A stretch of 64,000 nucleotides of DNA from Phoebastria nigripes (GCA_035582835.1 JAYKAV010001842.1:753989-817988), one strand, 5' to 3'; counted from the first letter of the stretch, positions 22,369 through 34,680 are shown. Translations and numbers: made by a program. Notes: a model not told the origin generated them from the letters alone.

Positions 22369-23746
22369 CTGGGTAGAAGGACGAGGACNCAGTGAGTGAG
22401 CATGCAGGCTCAATGCCCGGATGGCCGTCCTGCTGCGGGCGGTCTGACCTGCCCCGTGCCCTGCAGAGTTGGGGTATTTTAAGGCAGAAGCNATGGCTCG
22501 CTGCCCATACAGACAAACCTCCACAGTTGGTCTGCAAGGCAAGAGTTCTCTGGGAATGTCTCGCAAGGTCACAAGCTGCAGAGACCCAGGGAAAATGCAC
22601 CGACTCAAGCGGGACACTGCTCCCAGGCACTACTGGCACAGAAATATCGGTGGTAACTGCAAAGGCCACCCACGAGACACGTTGCTGAGCATCTCAGATA
22701 GTTTGGACTAAACCATCTGCCCAAATGTCTGAGTTGAAAGCAAAGCAGAGAGCTGAACCCAGCTCCCTGGGTGCCTAGGCTTGCCTCGGAGGCAGGGTTT
22801 ATGGCTCTGCCAGGATCAGTGGTGGCANGAAACTGTGAGGTCTGAGGGTGACTGGCAGATGGGCTGTGGGAAGCACTTCTGGACATCGAAGAAGGCAAAA
22901 CCTCCCAACTGGGAGGAGGCGACAAAGGGAGTGGTGGAGAGAACAGGCACGTGGGATGAGCACAGGGATGAATAATGCAGGGACTGATGGGGGATGCTTC
23001 TGCAAACAGAGTGATAAATGCATCATTCATCACAGCAGTCACGTTGCTTCCAGCAGCCCCTTCCGCCCAGGCATCTCAAGACAGGGTACGGTCACCTGAG
23101 AGACATCCTGGAAGGAAACTATGAGTGGGAAAACCTCAGGGAAGGAGAACAACTTGCCCTAAAGTGGTGGCAGAGCAGAGCTGAGAGCCCCTGAGCGAGG
23201 CCCTGCAGAAAGAACCGTGGAGCAGGCAGGGATACTCACGATTTCCCACATGGACTGGGCTGGCATGCAGGAGTCGCAGTGAACCAGGGACTCTGTGGAC
23301 TGAGGGAAGGTGTTGGGGACGCTGTAGCTGAAACACTGTCCCAGACAGGCCCTGCAAAGACAACAGGAGGGATGAGGGCTCAGGGGAGTTGCCTGCTCTT
23401 CCCAACAAAGGCAGAAGGAGATTTGACCTTCCACTGAGACAGACAGAAGGCAGCCAGGCAGAGGCAGGATATTGTGCCTGGCTTCTTGTGCGAGTGACAG
23501 TCCCCAAAGCCACTCCGGTGCCATCTGCAAATGGAAATCAGCTGCATCCAGCTCTGCACTGAGGGTGGATCCGTACCTGTTCTGGATGGACTTGGACTCG
23601 CAGCCGCTGTGCCCCACGATCTGGGTGATGTTCTTTGCCTCGCACCAAGCGCTCTTGTCCGGGAAGAGGGCGAGCTTGTTTATGGGGGGCGGTGCAGCCA
23701 GGAGCAGCGCTGGGAAGAGGGCACCAACCACGAACCATAACATCAT
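22114..23746 (-). CDS. NBL1: NBL1 / DAN, secreted BMP antagonist (three coding exons, 178 aa)
   Basis: DAN-family cystine-knot protein that binds BMP/GDF ligands outside the cell (family knowledge). The exons join to 56 codons, a split Arg57, 37 codons and 84 codons, giving 178 aa; human has about 180. The N-terminus has a signal peptide ([20 protein letters not shown]). The mature part opens [20 protein letters not shown] with a glycosylation sequon at N39. Ten cysteines (35, 49, 59, 63, 82, 85, 99, 118, 120, 123) form the DAN/CTCK domain, with the [17 protein letters not shown] ending typical of the family. The tail (about 125-178) is diverged from mammals and rich in His, Pro and Glu. The start codon is the first of two tandem ATGs, 19 nt inside its exon, so the 5'UTR continues in at least one upstream exon. 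It lies downstream of MICOS10 on the same strand. Confidence 0.97.
23240..23351 (-). CDS. NBL1: NBL1 second coding exon
   Basis: A 112-nt exon completing Arg57 and encoding [15 protein letters not shown]...AQSMWEI, the centre of the cystine knot. The acceptor is GTCTTTGCAG|GGCC and the donor ATC|GTGAGT. It is almost identical to the mammalian protein in this part, as far as I recall. Confidence 0.96.
23577..23746 (-). CDS. NBL1: NBL1 first coding exon
   Basis: Encodes the signal peptide and residues 1-56 plus two bases of Arg57. The exon itself begins at 23765 (acceptor CAGTTGTAG|GATTTTGG), and the donor is AACAG|GTACGG. No stop codon lies between the acceptor and the ATG in the same frame, so an N-terminally extended isoform from an upstream exon cannot be excluded. 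Confidence 0.95.
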
Positions 23747-26059
23747 GGCCAGCTCTGCCAAAATCCTACAACTGGAGACAGAGAGCAAAGGGTTAGCAGG
23801 AAAGAAAACAGGCAAGCTGGCCCATTTCTCCAACCCCATGGCAGTTCTTGGCTGCGACAAGCCCAGGTATGTCCTCCCAGTGTGTTGGTGCTCACATCTC
23901 CCTCCCTGGCCAGGGAGCCTCCCCAAAACACGGCACGGGGCGTGGGACATGCTGCGCTGCCTCTTCCCTGTTCAAAACCAGCTCTGGGGCAGGCAGACAC
24001 CTGCATTACTTCTCCCGAGCTTTGTGCCAGGAGCAACAGCAGGCTTTTCATCATTTCCCACCCAAAGCTGGGCTGGGAGAAGTTTGCAAAACAAAAGCGT
24101 CACCGCCACGGGCCGAAGCCAGGTTGGAGAAGTCACGGACCGCACAAATGTGTTTATTTGAGGAAGGAGCAGACTTCCCCGCTTCCTTTTCTCCTACCTT
24201 AAAAGCTGAAGCTGGCCTTGCTGCAAGCCTTCCCAGGGAAAAGGGACCGCTTTCCCGGGAAGGAAAACCACTCTTCTCCTAGAAGCGCGCAGCAGATGTC
24301 GCTGCAAGGCAGCAGCAAGCAGGGAGACGCGGAAACCTCAATCCAGAGGCAAGAAACCCGCAGAAACGACCAATACGGCATTTATTTTTATAGAGCCACT
24401 CAAATGCAGCAAACGGTTACTCTGAGGACGGGAACTCAGTCTGCAGACAAGGGGGGTCCTTTTAATACCAAGCATAAACCTCGCTCGCAAAGGTGGTCGG
24501 CCGAGAAGGTTACTTACCCCCCCCCGAGAAATCCCACGCAGGGTTTCCTTGCAGGCCAGCTGTACTCTCGAGCCAAGGTGCCTGCATTAACACTCCCAAT
24601 CACTGGGGAAAGGCAGATGGAAAAGCACGATAGAAATAGGGAAATTTTTTCCTTTGTGGGGTTTGGATGGAGTCACAGTGAAAGGCAGACATTTATACTT
24701 TCTAAAATATTTGGTAGAACCATGTTATTTGTTATTTCCTTCTATTTATTTATCCAGACGAAGATCCAAAGCCCACACTGGAAAGACTCCTGTTGATTCC
24801 CATGGCTCCTGGGCCCAGCCCTCTAACGCTTGCCGGGGAAGGAGAGGAAAAATGCCTTGTTTATCAGACGCCGGTGTCAGAGGCAGCTCTGCGCTGGGGA
24901 CTCCCAGCTGGGCGTTCCCCCGGTCGCTCAGTCGATCTGCNCAGTCTTCACCAACACATCCTCGGCTGGAGGACCACCACGTTTATTTAAATGATTGAGA
25001 TGGCCTACCTCTCAGAGCTCCAGCTCAGATATTTTAAGGTCATTATGGGGCAGAGGGTTTTGCCCTGATACCTCTCCACTGAGCCCAACCGCCTGGATCT
25101 GAATCACNAGAGAGACGAGAGAGAGAGATGCTTCCCCATCCTCCATACCAAGGCAGCCAGAAAAGGGCATCCTCATTCCCTGGCCCTGGGATCTCTGGAG
25201 GAATCAGGTGGGGTCTCTGCTAAATTTTCTTATTTCCTGGTGATACAGGAACCATAAAGGTATAACGCAGCNACACCTTTATAGCCCTGGCTTCCTAATC
25301 CTCCCAGCACTTGTTCATGTGAATCCCACGGGTCCCCGGTGAGAATACCTGCACAAAGCAGGGTTTGCAGGTCTTGGTTTGAGATGAGCAGAGGGTTTTA
25401 GCCCCTGAACTTGCACTGCCATTAATGAGAGCGGTGTGGTTAAATACATTTGTCCTGAAGACAACTCTTAGGGCGTACTTCTGCTCCCTGAAATTTTTTT
25501 CCATTTCAGTGGGGGAATTCTGCAATTTCTGCTAAGAAGAACACGGCTAAGCTGCACACACACACACTTGGTTTGCTTGGTTTTCTGAAACGAGCATCAC
25601 TCATTCCTCAAATGCCAGCAGCTCTGTGCTGAGGAATCCCGCTCCCAAAGGCAAGTCCGAGATCAGAGCTGGGATGTGACCCAAACAGCAATCACAACCC
25701 CCCGGGGAACAGCCGAAATTCCTCTGGAGTCAGCACACAAGTTCACTTCCACATGCCCAATTAGAGAGCAATTTCCTTCTTTCCAAAGAAAGGTGGTGGC
25801 TGTTTTTTCCCCAGGTTTCTGTGCATCTCTACCCAGCAGCAATGGGGCAGACATTTCTGTCTGCGCTGACAGCCCTGCTTCCCTGGGACCTTTTTTTTCC
25901 TGGAGGGAGGTGTTCAATAGAGAGGTGTTTCTGCAGCGCTGGTCAGAGCAGACCCATTGCCAGAGGCGTGAAGGATCGTCTCCGAGCATCCGGGCTCCTG
26001 TCCCGCTCCGATACCAAGAAGAAGATGAGTGAGGTTATGCTCTGCTAAAGCACAGGACC

Positions 26060-26095
26060 TGGCCTGGATTCAGGAAAGCACTTAAACATATGCTT
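26060..26095. repeat. MITE-like fossil fragment
   Basis: The phrase ATTCAGGAAAGCACTTAAAC followed by ATATGCTTAAG matches a short palindromic repeat that is frequent in sauropsid genomes (a CACTTAAGCATATGCTTAAG-type arm). Only one arm is readable. Identified from memory of the pattern. Confidence 0.45.
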
Positions 26096-28171
26096 AAGCC
26101 CTCTCCTTTCCTGAGCAGGGATGTCTTCGTAACCAGGGCCCCGAGCAGCACGGCCGCTGGTCCGTTCTGCAGAGGGGCCATCGGCGAGCAGGGGAACCGG
26201 GTGCCTCTACAGAGCTGGAGCAATTGCAGCTTTACCCCATTCTTCAGGGCACTCGGGTGCTGAGCACTGCTATCCCCCACTGATTTTAAGCCTTGAACAG
26301 GCCACATCCACATGGTGTTTTCCTTCTCCCAAGAATGCCCTGGAACCCGCAGGGCCACATTTCTAGTAAGTAACAAGGTTTATGCCAGTGCCTAGGAAAA
26401 CATCTGATGCAGCTGAGTTTGGGAGGGAGCTGGGGCTGGAAACAGCCTGCTCGCAACCGCGGCATGTTCACTGGCATGGTTCAAACCAGTCATGCGAACA
26501 GAGCTGCCACTAAAACCATTCATCTGACAGCAGCCACAGGGTCGGAGACAAAAGCACCGTGTTCCTTCTCCCCCCCTGGCTGGGAAGGGAAGGGAAAAAG
26601 GAAGACAAGGCACCCGAGCAGGTTTGCAAACTCCNGATTAAATAAAGGCATTGAGCACATTCCTCCGTGACAAGCTAAATTACACGTTGCGGCCCCTAAA
26701 GGAACAAGTGTGTGCTCCCCGGCGCTGACCCCGGCCCTGGCCTGCCGGCGGGAGCAAGCACTTCCCTGCACACAGGGGCTTCTTTCTCTTCTCTGCACCA
26801 AGGCACGTCTTTTTTCCTGCTAGTCAAAGCTTTTCAAGCAGAAAGTTCAGCTCAGTTCCGGCAGACCCATCAGCCCGTGAGGGTCTCCCCCCTCTCCCTC
26901 TGCAGGGAACCGCATGGCAGCTTCCTCCGCCATCCCTTCAGCACNCATTTGAGAAATCAAATGACTCAGCCCTTGAGCCTGGCACATCCCGGACTCTGGA
27001 GACAAACAACTTCTCAGCGCACACACAGCTGCAGCCTTGTGGTGAGCGGCCCCGGAGCCCTTTTCCAGCCTGTCCCCATGCCCGAGGAGCTGAGGGGCAA
27101 AATGTCCAAGGCCGATGGGTCTCAGCTGTACCAGCTCAGCATCCTTTCCAGGCCCGGAGAGCCTGGCAGGAGTTCTGCCGACAGCTGAGCCTCGGTTTTG
27201 AGATCTGGTGGTAGCACGCTCAGATGTCTTGTGTCACCTAGAAGAGCTCCTTCCTCCCATCCCGGCAGCCCCGGGGACTCTCAGGAGTCCCGCAAGCAGG
27301 ACAGTCCCCACCAACGCCTGGAAGCAGCTGGGAAAATTGACATCGTTACATCGGCTGGAGGACAATCACGGGAATTACCTCGGAGGCCACGTTCCCACCA
27401 TCCAGCCCACAGCTGTTCCCGGCCATTTGGAAACCAAACACTTCTGGAGGAAAATAAAAAAGATCTAATCAGTTTTACCCTCTTTTTCCAGCGGGAAGTT
27501 TACACCATAATACAAGACAAGCCTGCAGGTGGACATGGGGAACATTTCATGAGTAGTTTAATATATTTATAGGTATTTTTCTTATCCAGGATCTTGCAAT
27601 TTTGCCAAACCCATAAAAACACAGACGCAGGTATATTGTGCTCATGGCCACACACGCAGCATCCCAGGTTCTGAGAGACAAGAAACCCCTAAGCTTTACA
27701 AACATCGCTTAGCCAAGGCTCAAAGCCTGCGAATACAGCACAGAAATAGTGTCAGCTCCCCGCTGTAGCTAAGGAAAATGAGGTACGAAGCCGGGAAATG
27801 GCCTCACCTCAGTGCCTGACTCAGTGATTCAAGTCCTGGTGTGAGATGCGTGAGATCTCAGCGAGATGTACAAGGCGAGGGTTTCAGCTCCTGGTCTGGA
27901 TCAGAGCTGGGACCTCCACCTTCCTCTCCTGCCTCCCTGGACACATGGCTCTGCCGACGGAGCTGGCTTCCCACCCAGCCTGGCTCTCAAGCTACACCAC
28001 GCCACGCTGCCAAGAGCAACCCCAAGTTGGTGTTTGTTAGACATGAATCACGGCAGTACCAGGTCCTGCCTTTGTGTTCAACCAGTTATTTGTGCCGTTT
28101 TGCTGGGAAAAGCTGCTGCACGGCACTGCTGGGAGAAAAGGAGGCTCCAAAGACGTGCTGCTGAGCGCACT

Positions 28172-28206
28172 GCTCCGTGCCTCAGTTTCCCTGCTTGTAA
28201 GACCAG
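28172..28206 (+). repeat. MIR-like core fragment
   Basis: GTGCCTCAGTTTCCCTGCTT followed by GTAAGACC matches the conserved MIR core 'CTCAGTTTCC..CTGTAAAA'. The flanks are too diverged to extend. Confidence 0.45.
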
Positions 28207-30874
28207 AGACGGGAGCGCCGCACGCCAAGTGAGCTCTCGGGTGCAGAGAGAGTGGGAAAGCACGGGGAGGTCTTTGGAGCGCCAGACTTCCTTCGAGGGA
28301 AGAGGCTGCCCGGGGCAGGAGGGGAGGGACGGCTGCCAACAGCCCTTGCCCCACACGATGCGGCGCGCGTTCCTCGACGGGAAGGTGCTCGGGGGAAATG
28401 CCGCACTGCAGGGCAGGCGGGAGTCAGGCCGGGACATCGCTGTGCGGTGGGGGAGTCGTGCAAGGACACCGTGCTGCAGGGCAAGGGGGGGGATCGCTGC
28501 CCGGAGAGGAGAAAGCTCTCCAAGGACTTGGGTGGGATCGCTCCTGTGCATGGAGGTGGCCAGGAGCGATCTCTCTTGCAGGTAGCTGTAAACGCTAAAA
28601 GGCAAGCAATTATTTAGGCACCTAAAAGGAAGCAAAGCCACAGTAAGTGTCTGATTTGGTGGCAACTGGAAAGAACCATGTACCTGTCCCAGAAAGATCC
28701 AGGGCATGGGTCTCCTTAGACACAGGATTTTGTCTATACAGTAGCTTCTGAATACTACAGGGAATTGCCTCTTAGGAATCTCAACTCAAGTAATATTTGC
28801 TTACATGGAACAAAAAATATTATAAGCCAGCATTATCAGCACAAAAAGTTTAAATCTAAACTGCGAAAACCTGAAAAGTCACTGTGTACTGAAAAAAAAA
28901 ATCAAACCAACTGATTTTACTCAGTACTTGTCCTTATTCAATACTTTCCCCTTTTTTGAAATTTGCATTTAGCTGAAACTTTACATTTTTCAATTTGGTT
29001 GCAAAAAATACAAAAAGTACAACATTCTTTTGGGGGCTCTACTGTTGTGCCTGCAATAGCCCAAATTAATCTGATCGATGTCACAACAATATCACCAGGG
29101 GAGAGGGAAGAGAACTATGCACTGAAAATGTCTAGAGGTAATTCCTCAGGACAGCAAGACAGATGAGTGCTTAACTGAACACAGAAGTCTCTTTTGAGCT
29201 GAGAGCTTCAGTCTTGCTTCACTGAGCTGCAAAATCTGGGAAGAAATTACAAAAAAATAAGAAGGGAACTACCATAGGAAGACGCTTGATATTTAACATG
29301 CACAAGAATCAATCCTAAAAACTTTTTGATAATGGAGCAAAAGCTGTGTCATTTCTCACTGTGGATCTGGCTGTCTCTGCTCCTTTCAAACGCAGGAGAT
29401 GTTAGAGCTCCCCTTTCNGTAACATATTAATTTCCACTCAAGCACGGTTGGGCGATTCACAGAAGTAAAGCAGAAATAGAGAAAAGCAGTGCAGCATTTT
29501 TAAAGCCCTCTCCCCTCCCCACTTTGGCCAGCATTTCAAAAGACTTTGGTACATTGGGAGTTTAAATCTGGCTTCTCAACCATGCACTGAGCACTCGAGA
29601 AACTCATTTTATGCAGCTGGGAAAAAAAATGCAAGCTCCTTTACCTACGAAAGTCATTGGAAAGCTACCTATGGACTGCGTTAGGCTTAGAACGGGGTCC
29701 TAAAGGAGCTCTGCTGGAAAAGGGACACACTAATGGCCTGCGGAGGAGGCAAGAGTAATATAAACAGTTTCTGGTAATTTATTTCAATTGCTCAATTTCT
29801 TCAGCATTAAGAACAATCACGGCCAGGAAAATGCATCAGCCTAAAGCACAGGAATATATCCTGGCCCCACACCACCCTCCGCTCCCTCTCTTCTTCAAGC
29901 ACCTGCTCAAAATGTGGGGCTCTGCAGCCCCTAAGAGCAGCGGGGCAAGCGGGATGGGAGCAAGGATCAGCTGTGCTGGGGACCTGGAAAACAAGCCTGG
30001 CGCTAACCTCCAACGGCCGGCAGTTTTGGGGAGCCGCGGGACTGGGGTGCCTCAGCGAATTGGGGAAAGGGAGAGCATACAGGTTCTGTCCGAGACCCTG
30101 CGCAAGGAAGGACTAGTCTGCCACGTGCTTTGGCTAGAACAGTCCCCAGCGGTAGGTCGTATCCGAGCGCATTGCAGATAATATGAGAAATAGGCACTTT
30201 CAAACACAGCTGTTAGCAGCATTTCAGCCAGAGGCCTTGCTCGCATGTCTGGACCTGAACGAGGCTCGACTCCCGCCTGCGTTTCCCCTGGAGCTGGTGT
30301 TTCCCACACAGCCATCCCACAGGCTCGCTGCCGCAGAGCGAGCAGGCAGAGCCACCCGGCGCGGGCTGCACTGTCAGCCCGGCTGGGGCTGAGGGTATCG
30401 GCTGGAGCTTTGGCCACNCAGGAGGACCACAGGTGTCCAAACGTGGACCGTGGATCCGAAACCCTTTGAAAATCCCATGCAATAACAGCGACTGCTGCCC
30501 TCCAGCTGGGCTGCTCTCTCTAAAGCTGTCCCTGACCCCTGCAAGCAGCAGTTTCCCACCCAGCGTGGAAAGGGGCTGTCTTTTCCTCCACCACAGCATC
30601 ACTAATCACTAAACCTGACCACTATCACTCGCCGAGGGCATCTCCCCAAAGCACCTGGCTCGCTCTGGAGCGCACAGTCACACCGTTTCCCCTTGCAACC
30701 GAAGCTATCGCCTCTCCCCTCCTTTTTCGGTGAAAACAGCTTTCACAAGGCCGGCGGTAAAAACCGCACCGCCTCTGGGAAGGGTCCCAAGAGTCGTTCA
30801 CTTTTACCCGTGTTTGATTTGCACGCAGGCACCAGCGATTTCCCCGGGGAGCGCTTCTCCCAGCAGGCCCAGTT

Positions 30875-30960
30875 CTGCTTTCACTTAGAGTGAGGTAAAC
30901 TGGGACCGGCTCCTCCGAATGACTCCACTGGTGCAAATGAGATCAGAATCTGGCACCGCT
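30875..30960. repeat. MITE-like inverted-repeat fossil
   Basis: The block from 'gtgaggtaaactgggacc' through GACTCCACTGGTGCAAATGA and GATCAGAATCTGGC matches a common sauropsid short inverted-repeat element, whose arms read like 'ggtaaactgg..' and 'ccagtgtaaatgagatcagaatctggc'. The match was recognised by eye. Confidence 0.5.
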
Positions 30961-31628
30961 CGTCTTACTCAAAACAAGCATAACTGGAACCAGATAAAAC
31001 CAGTTCTAGTACATAGTGGCCACCAGGATTATTATTTTTTTAATTTAGCACACACGCCGCGTAAGGCCATCCTGCAGTCAAAAATGGGAGTTGTCTCGAA
31101 TGCCAACCACGCTGGCTTTCGGCTCGCTCGGTCATTCATTACCAAACTTGCATAAAAAAATCAAGCCCTGTCCTACGCAGCGGGGTTGCGCTCGCAGGAT
31201 CAGGTTCCCAGCTGCTGGAGCAAGAGGGGGAAAGAGGGAAGGAGAAAGGAGTTTGCAGCTGAAGCTGTGGATCTTTCAGCGACGGTTCAGGATCCTTCCT
31301 GCCGTTTCCCTCTCCCTTTACACCCGTTTAGGCCATATCCTGGTCACAACAGCAGAAATCCAGTCGACTTGAGTGCTGTTTTGCCCTCTTTTAATCTCTG
31401 CTTTATACTGCACCAGCCGCCTCAGTTTTGACGACGTAAAACCCAATGTCTGTGTTATTTACCCACGGCACTGACTGCAGCATCTCCAATGCCGAAGCAT
31501 AAAAAACACGTGGCAGTGCAGGGCCAGAGGCTTTCGGGGGTAACGTAACAGCTCGCAGCCCAGTTGGTATTTTCAATTGCTACCAGACGTGCTGGGGGCT
31601 GACCTCACACTTGACATTTAGACAGCCT

Positions 31629-31797
31629 CTCCTAAAACTGCAGGATTGGGCCCAGTAACCACAATGAAATCAAACTGTGACGGAATGCCGGTCTTTTCCC
31701 CTCTCTGGACAAGACGTCTGAGCTCTGTATCAGAGAAGGAGGAGGCTTAAGCCACATCTGAGACAGTGACCAAAGCGAGGGCCCGATCCTGACACCA
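31629..31797. repeat. Element flanked by GGGCCC-ATCCTGCA inverted repeats
   Basis: The left arm is CTGCAGGATTGGGCCC near 31639. The right arm is GGGCCCGATCCTGACACC near 31780, its reverse complement with small changes. The 130-140 bp between are not recognisable as coding. A third copy of the arm, GGGGCCCAATCCTGCAC, is at about 32549. The pattern fits an ancient short DNA-transposon (MITE) family. Confidence 0.55.
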
Positions 31798-32548
31798 TTT
31801 CCAAAGCTCAACTCCAAAGGATTGAAATCTTGGCTGGAATGGGGGTAGCAACCCAGCCCAGCTCCACAACTGGTAGAAAGGAGCGTTGGGTTGCTCCGTT
31901 CCCACCATCGGACCTAATTTACACCCAGGAAAGCCCTGGCCCCCACTGCCCCGTGTCGCTCCCTCCCTAAACAGCGCTGAGCGAGAAACAAAGGTCTGGG
32001 AAACGGCAAGCACAGCTCCTGCCAGTGCTAACGGGAGGCGCGGAGGACAGACCACCCCTCGTTCCCACTCCAGTCCTCCCCCAAAAGGATGATTTTATCA
32101 GCCGCCTAGGTTTTTAAGAGTCTGATTTGAGCAGCTGAGAAGCTTCTTTGCCCTAAGCCGTGCTGGACCCGCTGGCACTCTGGTCCTTGCTTTATCGCAG
32201 GGGATCTCCGAGCCTGGGTGACTACAGAGGAGGGATTTTTTTTCAGCAGATTTAAAAATAAAAAGATCAGGAGCGAGGCCCTTGGACGGAGCAAGTCCCC
32301 AGCTCTGCCTGCCCCACGGTTGCTGCAGCTACAATACCGGAGCCGACGGAGGTACTGCTAACATTTTAATGGGAACAGCACAGAGCTCGGGGAGGAATAA
32401 CTGCCCAGGAGTTTAACTCTGCTTCTCGGGCAGGTTTCCCACGACTCCACCAGCTTAACACGACCTCGGCAACGCCAACACACGCCGCGAGCAAAGTTAC
32501 TCCAATACNGGCAGGTCTTCAAGGCTACTTTAAAAGCAGTTTGGCTTG

Positions 32549-32568
32549 GGGCCCAATCCTGCACTTCC
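32549..32568. repeat. Solitary GGGGCCCAATCCTGCAC repeat arm
   Basis: Same arm sequence as in the 31.6-31.8 kb element, with no obvious partner nearby. Probably a truncated copy of the same fossil family. Confidence 0.45.
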
Positions 32569-33891
32569 CGGGCACCCAAAACTCCCTCCAGCTCGACTAT
32601 TTTCCTCGCTCCGGAAAGACGACCGGGCGCTCGGGAAGACTTTGCTCGTTCACCCTCTTTGCAAGACCGCAAACTCCCCAAGCTGGAATTCAGCACAGAG
32701 AGGTCAAGCCAAGAGCCCGGATTCTTCTCAGGGCTGTTTGCAAACACTTGGGATTTTTATACTGAAGGCAAATTCCATTTCCCATCCTGCGGTTTGCAAA
32801 TTTGAGGCGAGCTGCCTTTTTCGAGATGGGAGACTGCCTTTGAAAAGCAAAAGTGCCCATTGTACACAGCTGATTTTTGGCTGGTTGGACATTGCAAAGA
32901 GGACATTAAGTTCTTAGGCTAAAAATACAAGGGAAAATCTGGGCCTCGCCGTATCACTAGGATCTTTCCCACTCGTTTCGGTAGGGTGCAGATTTTTCCC
33001 AAAAAAACCCGCATGGCAAAGCTATGGCGCCCCGACTCCGCAAACACTTCAGACAGGCTGAATTTTTAATTTGATAGGGTTAATCCTACATGTAAAAGTT
33101 AGATTGCGGAGCAGAGCATAAGTTTCTCATAAAAGTGCCCTCGTAAGAGAAATGTTAGTAGGCAATAAGGGATTGTCCAGATCAACTTTAATGCAGCCTG
33201 AAAATGAGCTGAAGCATGTTCTGTCCCCGGAACATCTCTTAGAGAAAAACAGAAATCCCCACTGTGCATAAAACGCAGAGGTTATTGTATATAACAAATA
33301 AGAATTGCCGCAAATACTTAGACAAACTGAAATACTATGTTACGACTCAAGAAACAGGTAGAGCTGTATCGGATATGAGCCTTTGTAATATTCCAGTAAG
33401 CACAAAAACTATTTGTAGGATACAAGGATGTAAATTCATCCCCAGTGCAAACTTTTCAAGTAACAAAAGTTTACTGCCTTGCCATCAGGAAAATTTCCTT
33501 GCTTTATGATACCCGAACTACTACACGTCCTCTGGCGCTGCGGTTAATCGATATACTGAACGTTCCCGTTCTTTCCTCTGCACTTTTGTTCGAAACCCGA
33601 AATAGATGGGAAGGACTCTGTACCACAGATGTGCAACCGATAGAGCGCGGCTCCCCATATCCTATTCTTTTATTTTATTTGAGCTAAAGCGGCGGTGGAA
33701 ATAGTTTAACGATCGCACGGCAGATCCCCCGAAGTCCGCCTCATCTGCAACTGATTTCTGCCCGTGGCAATATTCTCATCCTCCCGGCCATCAATCACCC
33801 GGGGGGAGAGTGGAAGGGAGAGGAAAAGAGGCGGAAAATCTGGTGCTGATCAGCGGCGGAGAAAAAGCAGCAGGTCCGCTCCGTTTTTGGG

Positions 33892-34136
33892 NNNNNNNNN
33901 NNNNNNNNNNNNNNNNNNNNNNNNNNNNNNNNNNNNNNNNNNNNNNNNNNNNNNNNNNNNNNNNNNNNNNNNNNNNNNNNNNNNNNNNNNNNNNNNNNNN
34001 NNNNNNNNNNNNNNNNNNNNNNNNNNNNNNNNNNNNNNNNNNNNNNNNNNNNNNNNNNNNNNNNNNNNNNNNNNNNNNNNNNNNNNNNNNNNNNNNNNNN
34101 NNNNNNNNNNNNNNNNNNNNNNNNNNNNNNNNNNNN
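33892..34136. other. Assembly gap (245 N)
   Basis: An unbroken run of N flanked by very purine- and G-rich sequence (GGAGGG repeats on the right). Sequence of this composition is hard to read, which is the likely cause. Frames drawn across it are meaningless. Confidence 0.99.
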
Positions 34137-34210
34137 GGGGGGAAGCGAGAGGAGGGGAAAGGAGGGAGGGAAGGCGGGAGGGAGGGAAGGAGGGACGGAG
34201 GAGGGAGGGG
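34137..34210. repeat. GGAGGGA purine tract beside the gap
   Basis: About 75 bp of nearly pure G/A on the plus strand, with repeated GGGAGGGAAGG units. It is a potential G-quadruplex or triplex former and borders the assembly gap. Confidence 0.8.
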
Positions 34211-34680
34211 AGCGCCGGCTGCAGCGCCTGCCCGCCGCGCCGGCTCAGCGCCGAGCCGGGGGGCTGCGGTCCTCCTCCTTCCCCGGGGTGGTGGGGGGGG
34301 AAAAGCGGCGGGCAGAGCCGGCCCCCTCCCCGGGATGCCGCCCCGTCCCCGGGATGCCGCCGCATCCCTGCTGAACGCCGGCGCAGGGGTTCCGCCGGTT
34401 TAGGGAGCGGTGCGGGGAGCCCCGAGCAGCCCCAGGCTGAGCGGCCCCCCCCGGCCGCCCGGCTCCCCTCCCCGTGCCCGACCAGCGCCGGAGCGTGGGA
34501 GCCCCGCGGCCGCGGATCCCCCACGGGGCGGCCCCCCAGACACCCACGGCCCCACGGCCAGCGGGACTCGCAGCCCCCGGGACGGGCAGGNAGCTCACAC
34601 ACTGACCGCCCGTCCTGGGCGATGAAGCCCCCGACAAGGGCTAAAAACTAGCGGGGAGAGCCCGCTGGCAACGCACGTCC
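34205..34680 (-). promoter_or_regulatory. NBL1: CpG island, probable NBL1 promoter/5' exon
   Basis: Dense CpG and GC content in an otherwise AT-balanced stretch. It lies about 10 kb upstream of the NBL1 coding exons and about 11.5 kb beyond the MICOS10 stop codon. The NBL1 coding exon begins at a splice acceptor, so an upstream first exon must exist, and this island is the best candidate. The exact first exon cannot be read, and part of the island is lost in the gap. Confidence 0.5.

Larger units (their letters stand above)
23766..33800 (-). other. NBL1: NBL1 5' intron region (inferred)
   Basis: About 10 kb between the first NBL1 coding exon and the GC-rich island near 34 kb. It is inferred to be one or more NBL1 5'UTR introns, because the coding exon starts at a splice acceptor. 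No non-coding exon can be fixed from sequence. It holds a MIR-like core near 28.2 kb and MITE-like fossils near 26.1, 30.9 and 31.6-32.6 kb. Confidence 0.45.

Noticed and set aside
23159..23950. 263-aa minus frame around NBL1 exons
   Set aside because: Real coding ends at the donor after codon 56 plus two bases; the upstream part is intron and the downstream part is a frame that runs on through the intron.
25640..25690. Possible antisense MIR head (GAGCTGGGATGTGACCC)
   Set aside because: Only one short block fits and the core is not present.
33764..34651. Long frames on both strands across the N gap
   Set aside because: Their length comes from the gap being counted as open; flanks are low-complexity GC-rich DNA.
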